A stretch of DNA of 36,006 nucleotides, taken from NCBI GenBank assembly GCA_002449785.1, contig DJXP01000030.1, positions 3,959-39,964 of the forward strand. Reading direction: 5' to 3'. The position numbers were made by a program, and so were the translations under genes. The DNA is from Clostridiales bacterium UBA7001 (lineage in GTDB: Bacteria > Bacillota > Clostridia > TANB77 > CAG-508). Shown piece by piece: positions 25,621 through 33,767 of the stretch. The notes below the pieces were generated by a model. The model saw only the letters and a program-made list of their open reading frames with translations, was not told the origin of the DNA and searched no databases. Numbering within the stretch: position 1 is the first letter of the stretch; every line of letters starts with the position of its first letter.

Positions 25621-26986
25621 CTATTTTTTTTTATATGATTTTTTCAAAATAAATAATGATATTATTGCAGTCAATACCTCTGCTATTGGTAAAGTCCACC
25701 AAACAGCAGTTGTAACATTATCTGATAGAGTAAATAAATATGCTATTGGAAATACGAAAATTACTAATCTTAATAATGAGATAACTAAAGGTCTTATTGC
25801 ATAACCTATTGATTGCAAGATTCCTTGTACTGCAACTGAAAATCCCATAAATATATAACCAATACTTGCTATTCTTAATGATATAGTACATATTTCAATA
25901 ATTTCTGTCGTACTTCCACCAGTTAAGCCAAATAAGCTTGAAATTTGTTTAGCAAATAATTCAAAAATACATGTTAAAATTAAAGTTATAATTTCTGTAT
26001 CTAATATTCCGTATTTAATACAATCATTTATTCTTTCTTTATATTTCATTCCATAATTAAAAGATAAAATTGATATTATTGTATTTGATAGTCCAAATGC
26101 AGAAAACAATGCTATTTGTTGTATCTTATAATAAATACCAAATGAACCTACTAAAACCACCGGATCTGCTTTTGACTGACCTAGTATTGCATTCATACCT
26201 GCCATCATAACTGAAAGTAATGCTTGCATTATTGCAGCCGAAATTCCTATATTATAAATAGCTTTTATTAATACAAATTCTGGCTTTATATATTTAGGAT
26301 TTCCATTTATTTCTCTATTAAGTTTATAATGAAAAATCATTGCAACTACTAGTGAAACTATTTGCCCTATTATTGTTGCCCATGCTGCACCACTAACCCC
26401 CATCTTTAATGGATAGATAAATACATAGTCTAAAACTATATTAGTAGCAGCGCCTGATATTTGTGCTATTGTTGAAAGCATTGTTTTTCCTGTACTTTGT
26501 AAAAATCTTTCGTATACAGTAAATCCAATTGCTCCGAATGATAAACATGAGCAAATTCGCAAATATGTTGTTCCCATAGAAATTACATCTTCATTTCCTT
26601 TTGCAAAAAGAGATATAAACCAATTTGAGCCAAATACTCCAAATAGTAAAAAGATGGCATATATACAAACACTTAAGAATATCCCATTACCCGCAACTTT
26701 ATTAACTTTTTCTATATTCTTTTCTCCTAAACTTTTTGAAAGTAAAGCATTTAAGCCTACTCCTGTTCCAACTCCTACTGCTATTATTAAAATTTGTATG
26801 GGAAATGCAATAGTTAGAGCTTGATTTGCGAGTCCGACCTTGTTCTCCCATATTAGTTACAAATATACTGTCAACTACATTATATAATGCTTGTAATACC
26901 ATTGAAATTATCATAGGCAATCCCATTTTCCAAAATAACTTTTTCATAGGTGTACTTGCCATTTTATTTGATTTTTGTTCATTCAT
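25621..26986 (-). pseudogene. MATE-family efflux transporter, frameshifted at 26836
   Basis: Cation-coupled multidrug/toxin exporter. The N-terminus (MKKLFWKMGLPMIISMVLQALYNVVDSIFVTNMGEQG) is typical MATE, and the downstream frame continues GLANQALTIAFPIQILIIAVGVG through the rest of the twelve-helix fold to KKSYKKK. The two frames join at 26836: removing one G (+ strand TCCGA to TCCA) restores GEQGGLANQA without interruption. An in-frame ATG at 26577 (MGTTYLR) is internal. AGAAGGAG precedes the ATG at 26986. The gene has a strong promoter and a structured leader. A true frameshift would kill it; a read error would restore it. The kinase domain follows directly. Confidence 0.88.
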
Positions 26987-27013
26987 AAAACTACTCTCCT
27001 TCTAAAATCACGC

Positions 27014-27080
27014 AAAAAAAAATAGTGCATTACCTTTTAAAAGCTGGATTTACGCCCTTAAAAGACTACACACTATTTAA
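27014..27080 (-). ncRNA. structured 5' leader of the MATE gene, candidate guanidine-IV (mepA-type) riboswitch
   Basis: Minus-strand RNA starts about 27097. It contains an 8-bp closing stem AAATAGTG / CACTATTT (27071-27078 with 27020-27027). Inside it are GGGCGTAAATCC, an AGC and a palindromic CTTTTAAAAG that can also pair with an upstream CTTTTAA, giving alternative folds. The 3' arm runs into nine U, so closing the stem would terminate transcription before the MATE start at 26986. MATE genes in Clostridia are known targets of the guanidine-IV riboswitch, whose aptamer overlaps a terminator. The class assignment is from context and remembered architecture, not from alignment. Confidence 0.5.
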
Positions 27081-27103
27081 ATTCACTTATATAATTTGTA
27101 ATT

Positions 27104-27132
27104 ATTATAGCATTCTTTTAAATTTTTTGTAA
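27104..27132 (-). promoter_or_regulatory. sigma-A promoter of the MATE leader
   Basis: Minus strand TTACAA (27127-27132), a 17-base spacer, then TGC-TATAAT, an extended -10 (27104-27109). It places the RNA start about 17 bases before the closing stem of the leader and gives an untranslated leader of about 110 bases. Confidence 0.82.
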
Positions 27133-27175
27133 GTATTTTTTAAAATTTTATTATTTTTTGTAATCTATTTTTTTA

Positions 27176-27283
27176 CTATTTTAAATTTTTTCTTATAAAT
27201 TCTTCTATTTTATCAAATGGTATAATATCTTTTTGGTCATATAAATCACAATGTGAAGCACCTTCTATTGAAAGGAATTCCTT
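27176..27283 (-). pseudogene. 3'-end copy of the alpha/beta hydrolase gene
   Basis: These 108 bases match 35520-35627, the last 36 codons including the stop of the hydrolase at the right edge, with two differences. The match begins exactly at the stop codon and ends inside GGAATTCC. The frame is not open upstream. Confidence 0.92.
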
Positions 27284-27404
27284 TAATATCTGCTTGAACT
27301 TCTGAATATTCAAATGCTAGATCACATTCTTCGGTTTCACAATTAATTATTTTTAAATTTTTACAATAACATAATGGTTGTGTACCTATTATTTTACAAT
27401 TATT
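27284..27404 (-). pseudogene. C-terminal DUF3737 fragment
   Basis: The minus-strand frame reads NNCKIIGTQPLCYCKNLKII, then NCETEECDLAFEYSEVQADIKG, which fits the repeated-strand C-terminal part of DUF3737 (pectate-lyase-like right-handed beta helix) proteins as I remember them (LCYC-x-NL and LAFEYS-x-V-x-A). No start codon is available, and the piece is joined out of frame to the hydrolase fragment at GGAATTCC. It begins right at the stop of the cyclophilin-like gene. Confidence 0.7.
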
Positions 27405-28107
27405 CTATACTTAATATTAATGTTACATCTCCTGAGCCTAATATATTCTTTAATTCAGCCCCACTTACATTTTGAATTTTTCCGAGTTTTGTGTAACTCC
27501 ATGAATTTGAATTATAAAATAATGAAATTTGATTTCCTTGAAATAAAACTATATCACCTGATGATGTAGTTATATTTTTATCATTACTTGGTAAACTAAA
27601 TCCCAAATTACCTACTTTTTCAAATCCACCATATTCACTTGCATTTACACTAATTTCTCCATTTTTTAATTTTTCTACCAAACTTTTTGTAGCTTCATTG
27701 TCTTCTAATTTAACTTCTAAAACATTGTTATTAACTTTAATTTTTATCATATCTATATTTTCCTCTTTTATTTTTTCAGTATCTTGTTCTTGTGTTGAAG
27801 TTTCTGTGGTATTTCTATATATTTCTTCAAATTCAAAGATTCCTTGTCCAGGATTAATTGGGAAATATTTAGGCCCTATAGTAAAACCATGATTATTATT
27901 ATCTTTATCTTTGAATGTTATTATATAATCATTATGATATTTACTCCATTCTATACTGACATAATCTAATTGCATTTTAGGGAAGTGATTAGTTACATAA
28001 ATATTTCCAGATATTTTTGCTATTTGCTTGGGAATTATTCCTCCTAACCATAGAATTGTAATAATTATAGAAACTAATATAATTATTAAAATAACTATTT
28101 TCTTCAT
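27400..28107 (-). CDS. membrane-anchored protein with cyclophilin-like domain
   Basis: 235 aa. An N-terminal membrane helix (about 3-26) is followed by a region resembling small DUF3139-type domains (NIYVTNHFPKMQLDYVSIEWSKYHNDY) and a Thr/Glu-rich linker with TSTQEQDTEK. The C-terminal 120 residues have the cyclophilin-like fold: VNASEYGGFEKVGNLGFSLPSND, GDIVLFQGNQISLFYNSNSWSYTKLGKI and a final GSGDVTLILSIE. Such domains are known in small lipoproteins or secreted proteins of Clostridia; no isomerase activity is established for them. AAAGGAG precedes the ATG. The gene ends directly at the chimeric scar, but its C-terminus appears complete. Confidence 0.82.
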   Translation of the reverse strand: MKKIVILIIILVSIIITILWLGGIIPKQIAKISGNIYVTNHFPKMQLDYVSIEWSKYHNDYIITFKDKDNNNHGFTIGPKYFPINPGQGIFEFEEIYRNTTETSTQEQDTEKIKEENIDMIKIKVNNNVLEVKLEDNEATKSLVEKLKNGEISVNASEYGGFEKVGNLGFSLPSNDKNITTSSGDIVLFQGNQISLFYNSNSWSYTKLGKIQNVSGAELKNILGSGDVTLILSIE

Positions 28108-28139
28108 AGTAATTTCTCCTTTTTACATCATCTAATAAT

Positions 28140-28241
28140 CTATTCTTTATATTCATTGAATTTTTCAACTCTCATTTTTAGATTATACTTATAAATAATA
28201 TATCCATACTGGATTCTACTCACCTTATTTTCTTTAATCAT
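28140..28241 (-). CDS. tiny ORF overlapping the phosphatase-like fragment, doubtful
   Basis: 33 codons starting at an ATG that overlaps the previous stop (ATGA). It encodes a tyrosine-rich peptide containing RIQYGYIIYKYNLKMRVEKF. It looks like the end of a longer, lost gene rather than a gene in its own right. No ribosome binding site is evident. Confidence 0.2.
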   Translation of the reverse strand: MIKENKVSRIQYGYIIYKYNLKMRVEKFNEYKE

Positions 28242-28324
28242 TTTTTTGCTTCTTCCCATTTGTATTTTTTAAGTACATTGTCATAAGTTGTACCATGTAC
28301 AAAATAGACTATTTTCTTTTCCAT
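28238..28324 (-). pseudogene. 5' fragment resembling a histidine phosphatase gene
   Basis: 28 codons: MEKKIVYFVHGTTYDNVLKK. The start resembles the histidine phosphatase superfamily (usually VRHGTTYDN) but lacks the essential Arg of the RHG motif, and the frame stops soon after. Probably leftover of a deleted gene. Confidence 0.4.
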
Positions 28325-28329
28325 TAATA

Positions 28330-28848
28330 TTACTTCTCTATTATAAAAGGTTCGCTATATAGAGTAGATAAAGCATTATATTTAACTATTCTATATGTTC
28401 CTGGACTTAATTCTCCATATATTTCAGACCAATCAAGTTGCATTTGGGTTATTCCATCTTCATTAGGCTTTTGAGCCATCTTAAGCCAAGTTACAACCTC
28501 TTTTGTAATCATATCCACCCATTTATCATCTTCTCCAGCCTTTTGAATAGCAAAATTCATTTCCAAAGATACTTTTTTTTCATTCTTATCTTCTATTACA
28601 ATTATTGCACCTGTTTTGGTTATTGAGTCTTTATTTACAGTTATATTAACATTTTCTATCTTCCATTCACTTTCAGATTTTATATCATCATTTAATTCAT
28701 TATTATTACTTATTAAAGAATTATTTTCTTTTTTATTTATATCATAGCTATCGCTTTTCACATCAATTTCAAATATTTCTTTATTCCCATTTTGATCCTC
28801 TAGTATTAAATTAGTTTTACCGGCTTTTTTAAATTCTGCATATACCAT
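28330..28848 (-). pseudogene. Ig-like lipoprotein, 5' end lost
   Basis: 172 residues. Two segments are visible: an N-terminal beta domain remnant (VYAEFKKAGKTNLILEDQNG) and a C-terminal bacterial Ig-like domain (NVNITVNKDSITKTGAIIVIED, then QLDWSEIYGELSPGTYRIVK). Related proteins usually have a lipobox signal peptide and a longer first domain. Here the frame begins with an ATG inside that first domain, a TAA directly precedes it, and no ribosome binding site exists. The upstream sequence belongs to another gene (28829-29056). The C-terminus appears normal. Confidence 0.7.
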
Positions 28849-29056
28849 TTAAGCAAGATTCTTTTGGAGATTTACTATTCATTATTATTAATATTCCAAA
28901 CATAATCCATACTTCAAATGAAATTGTTATATCTGCAAAGGATGTATCTTTTGCTATTGGAATCATAGCCATAACTCCAGTATATAAACCTGCAAAAATT
29001 GCAAAAATAATTAACTTTTTCCAACTTAAATTAATTCCACCCAAAAATTTTTTCAT
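28829..29056 (-). pseudogene. truncated polytopic membrane protein
   Basis: 75 aa with two membrane helices: LIIFAIFAGLYTGVMAMIP, and FEVWIMFGILIIMNSKSPK. As I remember them, intact Clostridial relatives continue after MNSKSPK-(E/D)-S with several more helices to roughly 180-200 residues. Here the protein leaves the family after SPKES and ends ten residues later, reading out of frame into the Ig-like lipoprotein gene. TAGGAG precedes the ATG, so a short product could still be made. Confidence 0.65.
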
Positions 29057-29065
29057 ATTTTTCTC

Positions 29066-30532
29066 CTAAAAATTATTAAATAAATATTGTAGTAATACCA
29101 AAAATATTGCTAAAAATATTATACAAAAAATTACTATAATATGTTTCTTCTTTTCTGAAAAAATAGTTGCAATAAATTCCCTTATAAATGCATTAATCCA
29201 AAAATATGTTTTTGTTTTTGCACCAATTCCTTCTATATTAATATTTTGATTACTAGCTATTATTCCTGCCCTAAATACATGATAATTAGTAGTAGAAAAA
29301 GCTATTTTTGCATTTTTTATTTTATCATTTATTAATTTATTCGAAAATTTAATATTTTCAAAAGTATTACTAGACTTATCTTCAATTAAAATATTATCTT
29401 TTTTAATACCCTGCTTAATTAAATAATTTTTCATTGCTTGTGCTTCAGAAATTACTTCATCATTTCCTTTTCCACCAGAAACAACAAATAATATATCTTT
29501 TCCTACTTTTTCTTTTTGCATTTTACTAAATTCTATTGCTCTATCTACTCTTCCTTTTAATAATTTAGTAAGTGAGCCATCCTTTTTAATTTTACATCCT
29601 AGTATAATAATACAATCCTTATCAAATTTTGGAACATACTTTGCTGCTTTAACACTCATTATAATAGTACCAAGTAATAAACATTCTATATATGTAATAG
29701 TAATATATATGATAGATTCAATTAAATTATAAATATATAATCCTAATCCTCTTTCATTATGAATATCAATCCAAGTTACAGAAAAAAGCATTCTATATAA
29801 CATGTCTGGTAATATAGAAGCAAAACAAAGTGTAACTCCTAATAATATTCCTAATACATTTCTAAATCCAAATCCTTCTTTTTTTATTAGTAAAATATTG
29901 CTAATAATAACAAGAATTGAAACTATAAATGCTATCGGAAGCAAAAACATTGTAAAAGAAAACATATTAAGTAAAGAATTTATTGTTGAAATAAATCCTT
30001 TATAATTTGAAATTGCAAATAATTGACTAATAATTGTAAATATTATAAATATTATTAGTCCTAAAAAAGAAATATTTTTATATTGATATAAATTTTTGTT
30101 TTTACTATTCTTATATGATATTATCAGCAAGTATAAAACATATGTTGAAAATATAACTATTGATATTGGAATTATTATACTTCCATTACTATCTCCCATA
30201 TATTCATTAAATGTAATAATTCCAAAGCTATGAACATATAAATAAAACATTGTAATATCATTATTTTCATATGAAATTTTCACATAGCTTTTTCCTCTAG
30301 ATACTGATTCGAATTTTATTTTTAAAACACCGTTTTCAATATCTTTATCTACATATTTTATAATATTTTTATCTTCTATTTTAATATCTATATCTTCTAA
30401 ACTACTTATTCCGCTTATATCATCAATTTTAACTGTATATGTATTAGCATTAAGAGCAATAAATATTAAAGAAACTACAAGTAAAATAATTGCTAAAATA
30501 AAGCATTTTAACTTATTATCTAAATTTTTCAA
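29066..30532 (-). CDS. membrane protein with DUF218 (YdcF/SanA-like) domain
   Basis: About 488 aa. The N-terminal membrane helix is followed by an extracytoplasmic beta segment (to about residue 100), then seven or so membrane helices. The DUF218 domain spans about residues 305-465: CIIILGCKIKKDGSLTKLLKGRVDRAIEF, FVVSGGKGNDEVISEAQAMKNYL, EDKSSNTFENIKFS, and TTNYHVFRAGIIA. This family (ElyC/SanA/YdcF) is tied to envelope integrity and lipid-carrier handling. The start is probably the TTG at 30532 with TAGGAG 8 bases upstream; another TTG six codons earlier overlaps that site. One more helix lies at the C-terminus. Confidence 0.88.
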   Translation of the reverse strand: MKNLDNKLKCFILAIILLVVSLIFIALNANTYTVKIDDISGISSLEDIDIKIEDKNIIKYVDKDIENGVLKIKFESVSRGKSYVKISYENNDITMFYLYVHSFGIITFNEYMGDSNGSIIIPISIVIFSTYVLYLLIISYKNSKNKNLYQYKNISFLGLIIFIIFTIISQLFAISNYKGFISTINSLLNMFSFTMFLLPIAFIVSILVIISNILLIKKEGFGFRNVLGILLGVTLCFASILPDMLYRMLFSVTWIDIHNERGLGLYIYNLIESIIYITITYIECLLLGTIIMSVKAAKYVPKFDKDCIIILGCKIKKDGSLTKLLKGRVDRAIEFSKMQKEKVGKDILFVVSGGKGNDEVISEAQAMKNYLIKQGIKKDNILIEDKSSNTFENIKFSNKLINDKIKNAKIAFSTTNYHVFRAGIIASNQNINIEGIGAKTKTYFWINAFIREFIATIFSEKKKHIIVIFCIIFLAIFLVLLQYLFNNF

Positions 30533-30683
30533 AATTATTTCTCCTATCAAACTTTCAATTTACTTCTTTATAAATTATTAGAGTATTTTATTTATTCTAT
30601 TTATTAAAAATATAACATATAAATTTATGAATATCAATTATTATATATGAATATAATTTAGTTAAAACATAAATAAATTTTAA

Positions 30684-30712
30684 CACAAAAAAAGAAGGCC
30701 TCTGCCTTCTTT
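30684..30712 (-). terminator. intrinsic terminator of the 31949 gene
   Basis: 9-bp stem AAAGAAGGC / GCCTTCTTT with a 4-base loop (30691-30712), then seven or more T on the minus strand. Confidence 0.93.
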
Positions 30713-30755
30713 AAATATCTGTTAATAATATAAATTATGACAATTATACTATATT

Positions 30756-31949
30756 TTACCAACCTGTTCCTAAATCTCTTATTTTATATTCTTCATCTTC
30801 ATCTGGTGTTAGAATACCTAATCTGTGTACATCTGTAACCCATCCATTTTCTTCATTTACCTCTCCATTTGGAATAGTAAATATATTTGGGTCTACACCT
30901 TCTGCTGGTTCAAAATCTATTGAAGCTTCAAAAGCAAGTTCATCTTTTTTTATATTTAGGCTTTTTAATGCTTCATTTTTTTCAATTTCTTCAGGTGTAT
31001 AAATTTTGTCTACAACAATTTTAGCACTAGCCATTTTGTCTCCGTAATTGTCTTTAAATACTTTAAATAGTGCATGTTCAATTTTTTCTTCATCATTTAA
31101 ATCAGAATATTTTATATCTGATGATGAGCTTTCATCTTCTATTTCATAATCTTCTTTCTTAGAAATTGATGTAACATCAAATTTATCATCAGCTTCATTA
31201 TATCTCATTACACCAAATCCATGGCAATCTTTAACCCAACCTGATTCTTCATCATATTCCCCAAGTACTTCTGTTAAGTCTGATACATATTTTTTATCAG
31301 ATGGTTTTATTTCATAATCAATTTCAAATGCATAATCATTTTCAGCTAAATCAACATATTCTAATGTTTTTGAATCATCTGGGCAAACTTCGATATTATT
31401 AATTTTTGTTTCTTTTGCTTTATCTTCGTAAATCATTTCCCAATATTCTTGTACTGAAACTTTTATTTGTTCTTCAATTTCTTTATTTGTTTTTAAAATT
31501 GAATTTGTTCTATCAATTTTACTTTCACCTTGCTCTTCTACACCACCTTTAGCTTTGATATCCATACTTCCTGTAGAACTTTTCTCTGCAGTAATACGAA
31601 TACTGTACTCTCCAGATGGTAATTCAAATTCACGAGCATCAATAGATGTAAATGTTTCTTCCATTAATACTTTTGTTGTAGCATCTATATTTTTAGGTAG
31701 CACTTCTAGTTTTATTAAACTATTATCAGTTAGATTTGCTCTTACTTCAAGTTTTTGCCCTTCTTGAAGTGTAATATACCCCATACCAGATGCATTTTTA
31801 TCTGAATTCTGAGCAGTAACGGTAATATTTCCGTTTTCATCATTTTCTACACCAAATATAGAACTTGTACGATTAAAACATGTTAGTGCAATTATAGCAG
31901 CTGCTATAATTATTAAAAGAACAACAATTAATATTTTTTTATTATTCAT
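30756..31949 (-). CDS. membrane-anchored extracytoplasmic protein with internal duplication
   Basis: 397 aa. One N-terminal membrane helix (about 5-24) is followed by a beta-sandwich-like segment (GYITLQEGQKLEVRANLTDN to GSMDIKAKGG, about 55-135). Two related modules of about 105 residues come next: about 155-260 (ending GEYDEESGWVKDCHGFGVMRYNE) and about 285-397 (ending GEVNEENGWVTDVHRLGILTPDE). Both share G-E-x-x-E-E-x-G-W-V-x-D-x-H-x-x-G and a preceding AFE strand. The whole is acidic. Family not recognised. GGGGGG precedes the ATG. It follows the truncated protease gene by 43 bases. Confidence 0.85.
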   Translation of the reverse strand: MNNKKILIVVLLIIIAAAIIALTCFNRTSSIFGVENDENGNITVTAQNSDKNASGMGYITLQEGQKLEVRANLTDNSLIKLEVLPKNIDATTKVLMEETFTSIDAREFELPSGEYSIRITAEKSSTGSMDIKAKGGVEEQGESKIDRTNSILKTNKEIEEQIKVSVQEYWEMIYEDKAKETKINNIEVCPDDSKTLEYVDLAENDYAFEIDYEIKPSDKKYVSDLTEVLGEYDEESGWVKDCHGFGVMRYNEADDKFDVTSISKKEDYEIEDESSSSDIKYSDLNDEEKIEHALFKVFKDNYGDKMASAKIVVDKIYTPEEIEKNEALKSLNIKKDELAFEASIDFEPAEGVDPNIFTIPNGEVNEENGWVTDVHRLGILTPDEDEEYKIRDLGTGW

Positions 31950-31991
31950 TTAAAAATCCCCCCTATTTTAATATTACTAATTCTTTGCACA

Positions 31992-32342
31992 TTAAATGTA
32001 CGTTTGTCCACTAAATTCTGTATCTTTAGTAAATATTTTAAATTTAATGTTTTCCACATCTATTACATGCTTAGCAGTTAATATATAATATGTATTATCT
32101 TTTTTATCAAAAATAACTCCAATTCCAATTCCATTATGATTAGATAATCCATTTATTTCATTTTCAGGAATTATACCAACTATTCCTCTAACAGCATCAT
32201 AAGATTTATCTTGCATGTCGTTAAACACTCTATTTTTACTTTCTTTTTCTTTAAATATTGGGATTACTTCTTTAATAAAAATAAAGGTAATAACTACCAC
32301 AATTATTGATAATACTATAAAAACTAAATTTTGTTTTTTCAT
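31992..32342 (-). pseudogene. trypsin-like serine protease, cut after the catalytic His
   Basis: 116 aa. It starts with a membrane helix (about 6-27), then a region GIVGIIPENEINGLSNHNGIGIGVIFDKKDNTYYILTAKHVI, the S1C/HtrA-type first beta barrel with catalytic His in TAKHV. It stops at IFTKDTEFSGQTYI. The Asp and GNSGG-type Ser motifs are missing, and the downstream 43 bases belong to the leader of the next gene. This is therefore a 3'-truncated, inactive anchored protease. The TAA is real in all readings I could make. The ribosome binding site (AAAAGAGA) is weak. Confidence 0.75.
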
Positions 32343-32387
32343 ATTTTTATCTCTTTTCTTATTTATTCCATTTATGTTTTCCTTTTT

Positions 32388-32873
32388 TTATAACATAAAT
32401 TTTATAATTATTCCGGCTAAAGAACAAATAATCAATGCTAATACTTCTCCAATAAAAAATCCCTTAATATGAAACCAATAATTGTGATATTCTTTTACCA
32501 TATCTTCAGTTCCTTTAAAAACAAAATATTTGTCATGGCAAAACCATATAATATCTAAAACTATAGCATCATATAAATTAACTATTGTCCATAACAAAAA
32601 GCCATATCCAAAGCTTTCTATAAATGTTCTATAGCCATTTATATATCTTAATACAACACATATAATTAATAAAAATATAATTGAAGCAAATACTTTTGCT
32701 ACTATCTTATTTTCTTGTGTTGGAATTTTATCCTTATATTCATCTAATGACTTTACTCTTTCTTGTATTTTAGGTGGATAATTATATAATGTTTTAATTG
32801 GTTCTCTTGATATAGCATAAACCATTACAGTAAATAAAACACATAAAATTATACTTTCAATTACTATTATCAT
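32388..32873 (-). CDS. four-helix membrane protein of unknown function
   Basis: 161 aa with membrane helices at about 3-22, 60-80, 88-112 and 140-159. A conserved-looking loop reads YDAIVLDIIWFCHDKYFVFKGTEDMVKEYHNYWFHIKG, rich in His, Trp and acidic residues, and could bind metal or sit at the membrane surface. I remember similar hypothetical proteins in many Firmicutes but no function. GAGG lies about 10 bases ahead of the ATG. It is neighboured by the broken protease and the frameshifted ATPase; no operon logic is apparent. Confidence 0.75.
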   Translation of the reverse strand: MIIVIESIILCVLFTVMVYAISREPIKTLYNYPPKIQERVKSLDEYKDKIPTQENKIVAKVFASIIFLLIICVVLRYINGYRTFIESFGYGFLLWTIVNLYDAIVLDIIWFCHDKYFVFKGTEDMVKEYHNYWFHIKGFFIGEVLALIICSLAGIIIKFML

Positions 32874-32945
32874 TTCTAAATTACCTCATATATTTTTATT
32901 TATCTTACTAGCATTACAAACATTTAATTTAGCTAAAATATTTTA

Positions 32946-33666
32946 TTATTCTTCAAACAAAGTGTCTTGCATTCCATAAGGATTATTTAAAAAATCTTTA
33001 TAAATTCTATAAACTTCTGTATCTTCATATTTTATTTCTTCCATATTATTATTCATATCAATTATTTTACCATATTTGTATGATAATAATATTGGTGAAT
33101 GAGTTGCAATTATAAATTGTGATCCATTTTTTGCTAAATCATGTATATAGCAAAGTAATGTCATTTGTCTTTGTGGAGATAAAGCAGCTTCTGGTTCATC
33201 TAAAATATATAATCCTTTATCCCAAAATCTGTGTTCTACAAGTTTTAAAAAGGATTCTCCATGTGAACAAGAGTGTAAATCTTCTCCACCATAAGTTGTA
33301 TAAATTAAATCACTATTATTGCTAATATCAGTTGCAACATTATAAAATGATTCTGCTCTTAAAAAAAATTTTGTTTTAGGCATACCAAACTTGCTAATTA
33401 TTAAATGTTTATATAATTCTGAATAATCATCATAATTTGAAAACTGCATATTATTACTGCCACCTTCTGGATTTAAGCCTAAGCTAATTGCTATAGCCTC
33501 AATAAGTGTAGATTTTCCGAACTCCATTTTCTCCATAAAACATAGTAACAGAATTATCTATTTTTAGCTCATCAAAATTACTTAAACACTTTATATTAAA
33601 AGGATATTTGCTATAATCTATATTATCTTTATTTAATCTTATTCTATTTACAAATAAATTTTCCAT
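32946..33666 (-). pseudogene. AAA/ABC-type ATPase (OLD/RecF-like), frameshifted in Walker A
   Basis: About 240 codons. The upstream frame starts at 33666 (GAGG before the ATG): MENLFVNRIRL and on to VTMFYGENGV. The downstream frame continues GKSTLIEAIAISLGLNP, then the ABC-like LHSCSHGESFLKL signature region, Walker B KGLYILDEPEAALSP and the switch His FIIATHSPIL. The two frames join when one G at 33519 is removed (+ strand TCCGA to TCCA), giving GENGVGKST, a perfect Walker A. Such small stand-alone predicted ATPases are common in Bacillota, with uncertain roles. The ATG at 33536 used by the second frame is not a real start. Confidence 0.88.
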
Positions 33667-33767
33667 TTAACCTCACTTATAATCAACTTAACTTTGTTAT
33701 TTTTCATACATTTTTCTTTGTCTAATATATATCATATAAGTAATTAAATATCCATTATATCTCAAAT

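Noticed and set aside
26578..26835. Separate short MATE gene starting at 26577
   Set aside because: The frame is open and in-family well upstream of that ATG, back to the frameshift at 26836, so the ATG is internal.
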